From contig CAVZRC010000001.1 of NCBI GenBank assembly GCA_963777695.1, positions 2,604,001-2,668,000 of the forward strand: a stretch of 64,000 bases of DNA, written 5' to 3'. A program made the position numbers and the translations under genes. The notes under the pieces were generated by a model. That model saw only the letters and a program-made list of their open reading frames with translations. It was not told the origin of the DNA and made no database searches. The DNA is from CAVZRC01 sp963777695 (GTDB lineage Bacteria > Planctomycetota > Planctomycetia > Isosphaerales > Isosphaeraceae). Position 1 is the first letter of the stretch; each line of letters starts with the position of its first letter. Shown here piece by piece: positions 20,186 through 29,296 of this stretch.

Positions 20186-22180
20186 TTAATGAACGATAGG
20201 ACCGGGCGAGTTCGGGGTGATGGCGGCCACGTAGTCGGTCCCCGGCTGGCCGGTCCCCGCACCCGCCAGATAGGGGCCCACCGTTGTGGTCAAGCCTCCC
20301 GGTGACGTGCCGATCACAGTCAACTGATATGTCCCCCGCGCCGATAGCCGGTGATTCGGCCGCAGGGTCACCGTCTGGGCAGCGGCATCGTATCGGGCAG
20401 AACGAATCGGAACGACGCTGTCTTTCCGATCAGGACCGGTCGAGACGACGGTGTAGTTGGCCAGCGATTCGGCCAATCCGACATCCAGCGGGAGGTTGAA
20501 CGTCAGCACGAAGGCGCCCGTCTCGTCATGAAGGCGACTCCGCCCCAAACTCGAGACAGTCAGGGGAGGCTGCACCTGGAAGGCGCCGATATCGGGGGCA
20601 GTCAACTGGGGACGCGGTGCTCCCCGCTGATCGGTGGCGATCCCCGCGACCGGAGTCCCCGCGTCGATCGCGGGGCTGCCGGGGAGCAAGGCTTGAGTGA
20701 GGGTCGGCCCGCCGTTGTCGGCCAGCGGGCCTAGCATCGGGTCGATATTGACGAGATCGGTGGGGGCGAGGCTGATGGCGGGCGTATCGGAGAAGAGGTC
20801 GTAGCCCGAAGAGACGAAGCTGCCCCCCGCGGCGAGGAAGACGTTTTCCCCCTGGGCATCCTGGTAGATGCTATCGATGGAGACGACCGAGGCTGGTGAA
20901 GCTGCGGTGATCGCGATGACGCCGCTGCCGGCCGAATTATCGGCGGCCGTGATGAAGGAGATCGACGCGGTGCCGGAGTCGGCGAGCCCACCGCCGCTGT
21001 CGCTGGCCGTGTTGCCGCTGATCGTGCAATTGGCCAGCGACAGCGCCTCGGAGTTCGACATCCCGCCCCCAGAACCGTTGCCAATGGAGCTACCACCGCC
21101 GCCTCTGACTGTGTTGCCGCTGAGGGTGGAGTTGTTGACCGACAGCATGCCGGAGTTCGAGATCCCGCCCCCGATGCCGTTGCCGCCAGGTTCGGGGAAG
21201 TGGGTACCGCCGATGAGGTCGTTGTAGGAGACTCCACCCGTGGCCGAATTGCCGCTGACCGTACACCCGGTGATCGACAGCGTACCGGTGTTATCGATCC
21301 CGCCTCCGCTGGCGTTGCCGCCGGCCTGATAGATGCTGTAACCGCCAGTGACCGAGTTGCCACTGATCGTGGAGCCGGCGATCGACAGCACTCCTGTGTT
21401 CTCGATCCCACCCCCGGCGCCGATGCTGTCCACTTCGAGGCCGCCCCCGCCCGTGGCCGAATTGCCGCTCACCGTGCAGTCGGTGACCGACATCTTGCCG
21501 GTGTTATCGATCCCGCCCCCGCGGCCGATGTTGCCATCTTCCATGCTGATTCCGCCCGTGGCCGAGTTGCCGCTCACCGTGCAGTTGGCGATCGACAGCG
21601 TACCGGTGTTATCGATCCCGCCCCCGCTGCCGATGTAATCGCGCGTCCCGCCGTTGGCCGAGTTGTCGCTGATCCTGGCGTTGACGACGGCCAGCGATCC
21701 GGCATTATCGATCCCGCCGCCGTCAACGTCGCTCCCACCTGTGATGGTCAGGCCGGAAATCGCGACCTTGGCACCCTTCGATATGCTGAAGATACCGAAC
21801 TCGGGTGTCCCCGAGGCGCTGCCGCGGGCCACCGTCAGCATCGAGGGCCCTGGCCCGGAGATCACGATATCGGTGGAGAGGGCCGGCAAGGCACTGGTCA
21901 GCGTGATCGTCCCGGACAACGAGTGGGCGAAGGTGATCTTATCGTGGTTCGGGGCCAGGTCGGCTTTCTCGATCGCGGCACGTAGCGACCCGGCACCCGA
22001 ATCGAGCAAACTCGTGACCCGGATCGTGGCGGGCACGACGCGGCCCTCCAGAGATTCGACGCTCCATGCCACCGCCGAGCGTCGCCGAGCCCTCGAACCA
22101 CGCCGGCCTGCGGAGGCCGAGCCCAGAATTCGACGCATCGCCGAACGGAGTCCTCCGGGCGGGTTACCATCGAAATGCAT
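20186..22180 (-). CDS. Secreted right-handed beta-helix protein, choice-of-anchor Q type
   Basis: A 664-residue protein starting at 22180 (MHFDGNPPGG). Near residue 40 is the planctomycete export-type motif ESLEGRVVPATIRV, followed by a run of about nine parallel beta-helix coils built on the repeat SGNSATGG/GGGIDNTG with NCTVSGN at each turn. After the helix comes the choice-of-anchor tail (LPGSPAIDAG, DQRGAPRP, DIGAFQ) and a C-terminal beta-sandwich-like domain. Such proteins are cell-surface or secreted, possibly polysaccharide-binding or pectate-lyase-like, but no catalytic residues are recognised. The open frame extends to 22891, which is read-through of the intergenic region and alcohol dehydrogenase gene. 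Confidence 0.85.
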   Translation of the reverse strand: MHFDGNPPGGLRSAMRRILGSASAGRRGSRARRRSAVAWSVESLEGRVVPATIRVTSLLDSGAGSLRAAIEKADLAPNHDKITFAHSLSGTITLTSALPALSTDIVISGPGPSMLTVARGSASGTPEFGIFSISKGAKVAISGLTITGGSDVDGGGIDNAGSLAVVNARISDNSANGGTRDYIGSGGGIDNTGTLSIANCTVSGNSATGGISMEDGNIGRGGGIDNTGKMSVTDCTVSGNSATGGGGLEVDSIGAGGGIENTGVLSIAGSTISGNSVTGGYSIYQAGGNASGGGIDNTGTLSITGCTVSGNSATGGVSYNDLIGGTHFPEPGGNGIGGGISNSGMLSVNNSTLSGNTVRGGGGSSIGNGSGGGMSNSEALSLANCTISGNTASDSGGGLADSGTASISFITAADNSAGSGVIAITAASPASVVSIDSIYQDAQGENVFLAAGGSFVSSGYDLFSDTPAISLAPTDLVNIDPMLGPLADNGGPTLTQALLPGSPAIDAGTPVAGIATDQRGAPRPQLTAPDIGAFQVQPPLTVSSLGRSRLHDETGAFVLTFNLPLDVGLAESLANYTVVSTGPDRKDSVVPIRSARYDAAAQTVTLRPNHRLSARGTYQLTVIGTSPGGLTTTVGPYLAGAGTGQPGTDYVAAITPNSPGPIVH

Positions 22181-22295
22181 CGGTAAGCAGCCTTTGCCGT
22201 ATATTAGAGCTAAAAGGTAATTGTCTATAAATTGTAGCGCTGCCGGGAGCACTATCGCCCGTCGCGGGATCGCTCGACCTTCCGCCGGGCCGAGG

Positions 22296-22346
22296 GACAA
22301 AAAGCCCCACCGATGCGAAGTCGCACGGCGGGGCCACCTTAGCCGG
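22296..22346 (-). terminator. Terminator-like hairpin with T-tract, copy A of a conserved element
   Basis: Read on the minus strand, CCGGCTA precedes a stem of CCCCGCC with GGTGGGG capped by TGCGACTTCGCA, then TTTTTG. It lies downstream of the broken alcohol dehydrogenase and about 115 bases upstream of the beta-helix gene start. A second copy with compensating base changes is found at 26450-26502, so it is a conserved structure rather than a chance hairpin. Confidence 0.7.
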
Positions 22347-22458
22347 GGTCGAGTTGCCCGCCACGAGCAACCTATCATCTGTATGGTATGGGAAATACAG
22401 TATTGTGCCGAGAATATTTTTCTCTTGGCTCTCGAGGGCTGCGTGAGCGCACGCGGCC

Positions 22459-23486
22459 TCAGGCGATCCTCAACACCTTGGCCCCCCGGATATCGCCGGA
22501 CTTCATCTCGACGAGCGCGCAATTGGCGTCCTCCAGGGCATATTCCCGTACCTCGGGACGGATCGGGATCTCGGCGGCGAGTTGCAGGAATTCGCGGACC
22601 TCGGCCCGCGCGACATTCGCGACGCTCTTGATCTCCTTCTCGCGCCAGAGGTGAGCCGGATAATCGAGGCGGAGCAGCGCGTCCTTGTCGCGATCTTCCT
22701 TGCGGATCGCATTGATCACCAGTCGCCCGCCCGGTCGGAGGTTCTCGAGCGCCTCGACGATCGGGGTCCACGCGGGCGTCGTGTCGATGATGGAATGCAG
22801 CCTCTCGGGCGTCTGTCCGAGGTGTCGCCGGCCCAGGCGGCGCCCAGCTCGCGGGCGAAGGCACGCTCCGCCTCTGCGCGGGCAAAGACAAAGACGCGCG
22901 AGCGGGGGTATCGATGGCGCACCATCTTCAGCACCAGTTGCGCCGAGGCGCCGAAACCGGTCAGCCCCAGATCCTGCCCGTCTCGCAGGCCGGCCAACCG
23001 CAACGACCGATAGCCGATCGCGCCGGCGCAGAGCAGCGGGGCGGCTTCCGCATCCGTGAAGTGGTCGGGGATGCGATGAGCAAATGCCTCGGCAACGGTC
23101 ATCCGCTCGGCGTAACCGCCGTTGGCGTCGCGTCCCGTCGCCAGGAACTGCTCGCAGAGATTTTCCTGGCCGCTCCGGCAGAACTCGCATTGCCCGCAGG
23201 CGGAGAAGATCCAGGCGACCCCGACGCGATCGCCCGGCCGGAACATGCCCGAGCCCGAGCCCAGGGCCGCGACCCGCCCGACGACCTGGTGTCCCGGGAC
23301 GATCGGAAGGAGCGGCGGGGGCGTCCGACCCTCGATCTCGTCCAACTCGGTGTGGCAGACGCCGCAGGTCTTCACGTTGATCAGCAACTAGCCCTGGGCC
23401 GGTATGGGATCGGGGAGTTCGGACAATCGCAGCGGCGCCGGATTATCCGCCAACGGAGCGAGGGCGTTCAGGACCATGGCACGCAT
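22459..23486 (-). pseudogene. Zinc-dependent alcohol dehydrogenase, amber codon plus frameshift
   Basis: Starting at 23486 (MRAMVLNALAPLADNP) with a GGGAGAGGA ribosome-binding site, the frame meets a TAG after about 36 codons, just before LLINVKTCGVCHTELDE. The rest is a typical medium-chain zinc dehydrogenase: catalytic Cys in TCGVCHTE, VPGHQVVGRV, the structural zinc loop CGQCEFCRSGQENLC and a Rossmann segment LGLTGFGASAQLVL. Near 22815 the frame shifts again and continues ERLHSIIDTTPAWTPIVEAL to 22459. Two independent lesions, one of them a nonsense codon, argue for a decayed gene. The intact family (AdhA-like) oxidises alcohols or reduces aldehydes with NAD(P). Confidence 0.8.
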
Positions 23487-23881
23487 CGCGATCGATCCTC
23501 TCCCTGTTGACTCACCCAACGAGATCAGGCGGCCTTGGCGTTTGCATCCCTGCCGGATCTCGCACCCTAGACGGCCGGCCTCGTGTTGTTCATCGGTCTC
23601 GACGCAAACATCCGACCGGCTTGATCATTGTACATACGCGTTTGCTCGGGAACAGAGAGATCATCCAGGATGATCCCCGGCCTGTCGGTGGCCGTCGCCG
23701 CTGTGGATCGCTCGCGCATCGGCGTCGATCCCGATGTGGCGGCCCAGGTACTTCCGCGGCGGTGCGGTCGATGCCCCGATCGCGGGAGGAATGTTAGAAT
23801 CGATCCCGGCTCTCGTCGGCCGGCCGCGGGTCCTGGCCGCCGAGGGCGACCATCGCGCTCCCTGTCCTCCGTCGCTGGGGA
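23487..23881. other. Gap between ADH remnant and CBS remnant
   Basis: No intact gene is visible. Degenerate continuation of the CBS-domain remnant may occupy the part adjacent to 23882, but the frames there show no convincing conserved motif. Confidence 0.35.
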
Positions 23882-24037
23882 TCAGCCCACACATCCCATT
23901 CCGCTGCCCTGAAAGACCCGACAATGACCACCGAATCCTCCGACCGGCTCGTCCGACATGGTTCGGGCGACCTCGGCGAGGCTGGCCTCCGTCCGGACGC
24001 TCATCACCGGCTGCGTCATCAATTCTCGGGCTTGCAT
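23882..24037 (-). pseudogene. CBS-domain protein remnant
   Basis: A strong ribosome-binding site (GGCGGAGGAATC) precedes an ATG at 24037. The first 30 residues, MQARELMTQPVMSV and RTEASLAEVARTM, are the classic opening of a CBS-domain stress protein. The expected continuation (GxxCVPVVD) is broken: GMGCVG appears after a short scrambled stretch and is followed by a stop at 23882. It lies 66 bases downstream of the UspA gene on the same strand, as CBS proteins often do. I interpret it as a truncated or frameshifted gene. Confidence 0.6.
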
Positions 24038-24103
24038 GATTCCTCCGCCTTCCGATTCGATGCCAACGACTTTTTCCGGAACGACGAATTACCGGTCGGG
24101 ATC

Positions 24104-25018
24104 TCAGGCGATGGCCTGCGCCTCAGCGATGATCTCCGCGGCGGTGGCCGAGAGCTCCCGCAGGGATGGTTTCACGACGAGGACGGCACAATCGGCCTTC
24201 GGCAGGACACCCTCGGCCACGTCGCCCGCGAGCAAGTGGGCCATGCCCGAGAAGCCATGTGTCCCCATGACGATGAGGTCGCAAGCGAGCTCCTCGGATA
24301 CCCGGAGGATCTCCTTGGCCGGATTGCCGCGGCCGAGCCGGGTTTCCACGGGATACTTGAGGGCGGCTCCATCGAGGCGCTTGCGAATGGCATGGAGGGA
24401 ATGCTGGTAATCCCACGGATCGAATTCGGCCACCATGCTCCCCTCCAGGTAGAGGTCCACCGGCACGACATGAAGCACGACGAGCCGGGCCGCGAGGTCC
24501 CGCGCGAGTGAGCACGCCACGCCCATGGCGGCCTCGGAGGCCTCGGAGAAGTCGGTGGGGTGGAGGATGACGGGGATCTCGTGGGGGAGGTGGACCCCAT
24601 GGAGGCCGCGGAGGGCCAGGACGGTGCAACGGGCATGGTGCAGGACGTGGATCGCCACGCTGCCGGCGAGCAGTCGCCGGAGTCGGGTACTCCCGTGGGT
24701 CCCCATGGCGATCAGGTCGGCGCCGACCTCGTCGGCGGTCCGGAGGATCTCCGCCGGGGCCGGCCCTTCGCTCGTGCGGTAACCGATCTCGATCGGATGG
24801 TCGGGTATGTAGACCTCGCGCATCCGATGCTCGCGGGCGGCCAGGAGAGCCTGGATGCTCGGCGCGTCCCGTGCCTCCTGGTCATGGTCGATGTCGATGA
24901 CGTGGAAGGCGACCAGCAAGGTCTTGTCCTGGGCGGCCAGCTTGCACGCGACCCGAAAGGCCTCGATCGAGTCCTCCGAGAAGTCGGCCGCGAAGAGGAT
25001 GGTGCGAGGCGTTTGCAT
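24104..25018 (-). CDS. Tandem universal stress protein (UspA)
   Basis: 304 residues made of two UspA domains (about 1-145 and 150-290). The first ends with the ATP-binding signature GTHGSTRLRRLLAGSVA and the second with GTHGFSGMAHLLAGDVA, in which the usual GS is GD. Both begin with the family opening (TILFAADFSEDSIEAF and VILHPTDFSEASEAAM). The start at 25018 follows GAGGAGAAATCCG. It is the best-preserved gene of a stress island with an alcohol dehydrogenase, a CBS protein, a cation ATPase remnant and Mn catalase. The role is stress or hypoxia tolerance, by analogy. Confidence 0.9.
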   Translation of the reverse strand: MQTPRTILFAADFSEDSIEAFRVACKLAAQDKTLLVAFHVIDIDHDQEARDAPSIQALLAAREHRMREVYIPDHPIEIGYRTSEGPAPAEILRTADEVGADLIAMGTHGSTRLRRLLAGSVAIHVLHHARCTVLALRGLHGVHLPHEIPVILHPTDFSEASEAAMGVACSLARDLAARLVVLHVVPVDLYLEGSMVAEFDPWDYQHSLHAIRKRLDGAALKYPVETRLGRGNPAKEILRVSEELACDLIVMGTHGFSGMAHLLAGDVAEGVLPKADCAVLVVKPSLRELSATAAEIIAEAQAIA

Positions 25019-25105
25019 CGGATTTCTCCTCGATGGATGTTCGGCGTGGCCACGATGCTGCGGGGCGGGATGCGCATCCCGCCCGCATCGGATGCCCTGT
25101 GCGAC

Positions 25106-25768
25106 TTACCGGCCGTCAACCAATGGGCGCGGCGCGGGCGAATCGGGTTGCTTCCATCTGTAGCGGAGCATCCGCCTCAGATTGCCGACCTCCTGCTGGA
25201 TCATGTCGAGACCCTTCTCCAGGCCCTCGATCCGCTGCTCGACCTCGGCCAATCGGCCATCCTGGGAGACCAGCGGGAACTCGCCGTAATCCAGCCGTCG
25301 CCTCGCCTGCTTGAGGCGCAGTTCCGTCTCCTGGACCATGGCCTTCTCCGCGGCGACGCGAGATTCCTGCATCATCACATCGTCGCGCGCCGCGACGTAG
25401 CGCTCATCGGCCGCCTCACCATCTTTCCACACTCAGATAAATCTTCGTCTTCCAGCGATTGGATTCCGCCAGCCGGCCTCGGCGAGATGGAGCTGGGCCC
25501 GCCTGGTATCGAGCTGGAGTTGCATCAACTCGATCTCCTCGCGCGCCTGATTGATCTTCTGATCGAGATCCTTGTCGGGCCGATGGGCCTCGGCGACGTA
25601 GGGCTTCGGCGTCGCCTTGGGCGGTTCCTGCGGTGGCTTGCCGGGCTGCGCCGTCGGGGGCGCCTGCGCGATCGCGGGGCCGCACGCCACGAGCAAGACG
25701 AACGTAGTGAGCACCGAGCGAGATCCCTTCCGAGGGATCAACGGGAATAACCGGCATGTCGGGATCAT
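25106..25768 (-). CDS. Secreted coiled-coil protein, frame disrupted
   Basis: The start at 25768 has a textbook AAGGAGAT site. The N-terminus is a signal peptide (SVLTTFVLLVACGPAIAQA), followed by a Pro-rich linker and a coiled coil (KINQAREEIELMQLQLDTRR). Near 25475 the frame slips to RLAESNRWKTKIYLS and near 25435 it slips back, continuing KDGEAADERYVAARDD and a second coiled coil with EQRIEGLEKGLDMIQ to 25106. The two compensating slips restore one protein of about 220 residues. It resembles planctomycete periplasmic TolC-helper-like or hypothetical proteins; function unknown. Confidence 0.65.
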
Positions 25769-26169
25769 TTCGATCTCCTTTCAAGAGCGTGGTAATTGGA
25801 ATGCATGTTCGTTTCCTGATTCATTAACCTGTTCAACGGCGTCGCCCTCGGCTCGATCCGGCTAGGTGAAGAACTCCACTTCCGGATTTGCGACGGTGAG
25901 CCACTCCTCGAGGGTCCGTCGGACGGGCCCTGCTCTCCCGGACGGTTGGATCACCAGTTCCGACGCGCTCAGGAGCGAGGCGACCATGAGCAAGGAGATG
26001 TCCCGCGGTTCGGATATCTCCATCAGGCCCACAGGCCGGGACTGTCGGTCTCGTCGGTGGTACCTGAATCTATGAGTTTGCCCGCGCGTGCCCGAAAGGC
26101 ACTTGGGCCGTTCGATAGGCTGTTGAACGCCAGGGCCATCGCCACAGTGATCCGTCAAGTCGAGTGACT

Positions 26170-26335
26170 TCATCGCCGAGCCGTCAGATTGTACGTGATC
26201 ACCCCGATGGTGGCGGAGGCCGGCGATTGCCCGTGCGATGCCCCCGACTTCGTGAACGTATCGCTCGACCAGGGGGTTGTAGCTGGGCGCGAGGATGAAC
26301 AAGTTGCTCATCGGGCTGTACATGACCGGGAACAT
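26170..26335 (-). CDS. Small hypothetical protein, frameshifted
   Basis: A strong site (CCGGAGGTGCGGT) precedes an ATG at 26335. The product reads MFPVMYSPMSNLFILAPSY then NPLVERYVHEVGGIARAIA. After a one-base slip near 26215 it would continue ASATIGVITYNLTARR and stop at 26170. The unshifted frame runs on to 25862 as a composition-biased tail ending RTLEEWLTVANPEVEFF. About 55 residues, no recognised family, located in the stress island. Confidence 0.4.
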
Positions 26336-26449
26336 ACCGCACCTCCGGGAAACCTGAGGGAATCTAACCCTCGTGAGACCCTTACATGCGGCGATCGTTA
26401 CCGCGCTATCGGGATCATCCCCGCCATCCGGTCATCGGACGTTCAGGGC

Positions 26450-26502
26450 GTAAAAAAACCCCACTCATGCGGTTTCGCATGGTAGGGCCAGCATAGCCGG
26501 AA
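26450..26502 (-). terminator. Terminator-like hairpin with T-tract, copy B of a conserved element
   Basis: On the minus strand, CCGGCTATGCTGGCCCTAC precedes a stem loop (ATGCG-AAAC-CGCAT inside CCCTAC/GTGGGG) and TTTTTTT. It shares the CCGGCTA lead-in, the hairpin layout and the T-tract with the copy at 22296-22346, with paired changes in the stem. It follows the P-type ATPase remnant. Confidence 0.7.
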
Positions 26503-26599
26503 GGGTCGATGGTCCCTCGCGAACCATCACCAACTTCAGGGTATCGCAACCGATCGGGAATGTCAAGAGAATCTGGAATATCTTATCCCATGGCGATCT

Positions 26600-26883
26600 T
26601 GATCCGACTTCGCTGGCCTCCTCGATCGACCCGGAGTTCTGGCGTGGTAGCTCGGCGACATGGCGATTGTCGCCCGTGACGACCTTCACGGCGACGCCGG
26701 GATCCTTCAGTTCCCGGACCGCTTCGGCGATCCAGCCCTTGGGCGAGTCGTGGAGCACGAGGAATCCGGACGGGCCAGCCGGATCCGTGCCTCCTCGCGG
26801 GCGAGGCCATGATCACCGGCCTCGAGTCGGCGGAATAACTCCGCCGCGGTCAGGCTCCAGAGAGCGATCCTCTGAAGGTTCAT
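26600..26883 (-). pseudogene. P-type cation ATPase remnant (MgtA-like)
   Basis: From an ATG at 26883 the frame gives ALWSLTAAELFRRLEAG and GLAREEARIRLARP, the cation-ATPase N-terminal domain. Immediately afterwards, in another frame, comes VLHDSPKGWIAEAVRELKD and GVAVKVVTGDNRHVA, which belongs to the phosphorylation-domain hinge several hundred residues later in an intact enzyme. The middle, including the DKTGT site and most membrane helices, is deleted. The remaining sequence to about 26465 has no recognisable ATPase features. This is an internal deletion derivative, not an assembly indel. Confidence 0.75.
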
Positions 26884-26920
26884 CGAGAATCCTGGGCAAG
26901 GGATGGAGGCGCGGGGCGAC

Positions 26921-27736
26921 CTATCGGAGGGCCTGCCCCGGGGCCCGGCGGGACAGGAGCCAGAGTCTCGTGGCCAGGATGTCCTCCCGACGCGCCCATG
27001 ACAGCGTCCGACTGTCGAGGGCCTTCGAGGACCGTTCCTGGACGACGAAGAAACAATCGGGAGGCACCGGGGCCTCGGCGGGGGCTCGGGGTATGTCCAC
27101 GACGACCTTGTACCGGCCGACGTCACTGACTTCCACACTCTCCTTCCCGTTTACTCGATAGCGCGCCCGTTGGATGCCGATCGCATCCCCCGGGCCGGCC
27201 AGGATGCGACCCATCACGACCTCACCCGGGCGGCCCCACGACGACATCGACGAGACCTTGAAGGTGATGAGCCGGCCGGGTACCAGGTCGGTCTCCACGA
27301 CCCTCTTGTGATAAAGGATGAGCTCGCCCGGCAGGACGATCGGACTCATCCCATCACCTTGCATTATGAGCGATCCGAAATGGAGGTAGAAGCAGATCGA
27401 GGCAGCCGCCACGCCGATGTAGCACAGGGCGCAGATCCACTTGAAATGACGCGAGAATGGATTGGTTTCCCCCGAGGGGCGGATCATGATCCGGCCCACG
27501 GCCATGTACTCGATGGCCCAGAGGAGGATCGATATGATCAAGGCCGCCAGTATCAGCCAGGCCAAGGGGGGGCTCGGGTAGAAGCACACGGCCACCATCG
27601 CCCCGAAGACGAGGACCATGAGGACCAGACCGAGCACGGCCGGGATCGGGTAACCCAGGAGCGCCAATCCCATGCCCGGCAGGAGCGAGGATCGCCGCCG
27701 GGCCGATTTTCTGATCTTTTGTTCGGTATCGTCCAT
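26921..27736 (-). CDS. Signal peptidase I homologue lacking the Ser/Lys dyad
   Basis: 271 residues from an ATG at 27736 (MDDTEQKIRKS). Four hydrophobic segments lie in the first 120 residues, followed by an S26-type beta domain. The catalytic box reads MQGDGMSPIVLPGE, so Gly129 stands where the nucleophilic Ser of the SMxP motif belongs. The lysine box reads VVMGRILAGPGD, with Gly176 in place of the general-base Lys before RVxGxPGD. The last conserved box (FFVVQERSSKALDSR) is kept. The protein should therefore be a non-peptidase member of the fold. It sits upstream of the ATPase remnant and downstream of Mn catalase; role unknown. Confidence 0.75.
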   Translation of the reverse strand: MDDTEQKIRKSARRRSSLLPGMGLALLGYPIPAVLGLVLMVLVFGAMVAVCFYPSPPLAWLILAALIISILLWAIEYMAVGRIMIRPSGETNPFSRHFKWICALCYIGVAAASICFYLHFGSLIMQGDGMSPIVLPGELILYHKRVVETDLVPGRLITFKVSSMSSWGRPGEVVMGRILAGPGDAIGIQRARYRVNGKESVEVSDVGRYKVVVDIPRAPAEAPVPPDCFFVVQERSSKALDSRTLSWARREDILATRLWLLSRRAPGQALR

Positions 27737-27988
27737 CTCGCAGCCATCTCCCACGGATACGATGAGCCCGGCGACCTCGATCTGAGATCGGCTCCCGGCA
27801 CCCTCGTACGAGTGGATATGATAAGACTGCGAGCGGGGAAAAGCATCCGGTCGCTACACAACAGTCGGGTGAAACGGTCGTCCTCGCCATGCCCGACTCC
27901 CCTGGCCGGGCATGGACGCTCGTCAGGTCGGGCCTCCGGCCGACCGATCACGGATGGAGGAGCGAGCCGACCGGAGGCCGTCTTCGAA

Positions 27989-28723
27989 TCAACGGGAGCC
28001 GGTCTTGTCTCGCAGCTCGCGGAACGCGGGCGACTCGACGAACTGCCAGGCGCCGCCCTGGTTCCAGGGGCCGCGGAAATCCTTGCCGGCATCGCCCTCG
28101 CCGGTGGAATCGTCGAAGAACTGGTCGACCAGCCCCGGCGTGGGCGGCAGCTTGCCGATCGTGAACGGGTCCTTGCCCATGCTCTCCAGCGCCGCGGCGA
28201 ACGCCTTCATGTGCGTGATCTCGCGGGTCATGAGGAACTGCAACGCGTCTTTCGTGCCCGCGTCGTCGGTGTAGTTCATCAGCCGCTCGTAGACGATCTT
28301 CGCCCGGGCCTCGGCCGCGATGTTGCTCCGGAGGTCAACGTCGAGCTCGCCGGTGATCTTCAAGTAATCGGAGGTCCAGGGATCACCCTGCGAGTTGCAC
28401 AGGCTGACCCCGCCGCCGCCGCAGATGGCGATGAGCGGGTCGGCCTCGGCCGCGGAGCGCGAGGCGGCGCTGGGCTTGAGGTGCAGCCGGGCGAGCGTGC
28501 CGATGACCTCGAGGTGGCTCAGCTCCTCGGTCCCGATGTCCATCAGGAGGTCCTTGCGAGCCGGGTCCTCGCAGTTGATCCCCTGGATCGAATATTGCAT
28601 GGCCGCCGCCAGCTCGCCGTTGGCGCCCCCGAACTGCTCCAGGAGCATGTTACCGAACCTCGGGTCGGGCGCGCCGATGCGCACGGTATACATGAGCTTC
28701 TTGATATGATGGTACACTGGCAT
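27989..28723 (-). CDS. Manganese catalase
   Basis: 244 residues of the non-haem dimanganese catalase family, which decomposes hydrogen peroxide. Ferritin-like helices carry the metal-ligand regions AAAMQYSIQGIN, GTEELSHLEVIGTLARL, AEARAKIVYERLMNYTDD and MTREITHMKAFAAALE. The start at 28723 (MPVYHHIKKL) directly follows AAGGAGA. The length is slightly below that of KatN-type enzymes, but the core is complete. It is divergently arranged from a small Tat-exported protein and forms part of the stress island. Confidence 0.92.
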   Translation of the reverse strand: MPVYHHIKKLMYTVRIGAPDPRFGNMLLEQFGGANGELAAAMQYSIQGINCEDPARKDLLMDIGTEELSHLEVIGTLARLHLKPSAASRSAAEADPLIAICGGGGVSLCNSQGDPWTSDYLKITGELDVDLRSNIAAEARAKIVYERLMNYTDDAGTKDALQFLMTREITHMKAFAAALESMGKDPFTIGKLPPTPGLVDQFFDDSTGEGDAGKDFRGPWNQGGAWQFVESPAFRELRDKTGSR

Positions 28724-28909
28724 TCTCCTTCAGCGGGCTGTTGAGACATCCTCTCGACCGGTTGGCAAGGCCGGAAACAATCGAGCAAATCCGGCGCCGA
28801 CTGGCGGTGCGATCCCGGCGATTGCGGGACCGGACCGGCAGTTGCATGGAAGGGATCGACGCCCCACCGACAGGGCGTGGGGCCGCCCTCACTCGCGAGG
28901 AGAAACCGG

Positions 28910-29233
28910 ATGATTCTCAACGACGTCACGCGACGTGCCTTCCTCACCACTTCCGCGGGGGCGGTCGCGGCCCTCGCCGTTTCCGCCGTACCGGTCGCCG
29001 CGCGCGCTGGATCGCAGCCCGCGCCCTCCGGTGTCGTCTACGGTCGTGCGGGGAGGCGCGGCATTCCGCCAGGGACGGCCTCCTCCCCGTCGCGCGGTGA
29101 GGTCGTCCTGCTCGACGGCAGGGTGCTCGAGGTGTGCCACACGACCGGCAGGGGCATCGGCGAGGGCCGGAGCGTGTTGCTATCGCGTGCGGATGAGCGC
29201 AGTGGCTGGTCGATCCTCTATGCCGAATTCTGA
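28910..29233 (+). CDS. Small Tat-exported protein of unknown function
   Basis: 107 residues beginning with a twin-arginine signal (MILNDVTRRAFLTTSAGAV) cleaved near AARA. GAGGAG lies 8 bases before the ATG at 28910. The mature part is about 75 residues with VVLLDGRVLEVCHTTGRG and one Cys. No family recognised. It is transcribed away from Mn catalase and may share its promoter region. Confidence 0.6.
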   Translation: MILNDVTRRAFLTTSAGAVAALAVSAVPVAARAGSQPAPSGVVYGRAGRRGIPPGTASSPSRGEVVLLDGRVLEVCHTTGRGIGEGRSVLLSRADERSGWSILYAEF

Positions 29234-29296
29234 GGTGCTCGTTCGACTGCCGTTGGTTTGGGGATGCGACTCATCAGAGTCCGGCGGCTCCAGGGG

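Noticed and set aside
20186..22180. Tandem DNA repeats resembling a CRISPR array in the beta-helix gene
   Set aside because: Repeat units vary at third codon positions and encode SGNSATGG coils in frame. There are no spacers of constant length and no cas genes.
22296..26502. Known riboswitch classes for the two structured elements
   Set aside because: I compared them mentally with c-di-GMP-I, fluoride, guanidine, cobalamin and c-di-AMP consensus features and saw no match, so no riboswitch is claimed.
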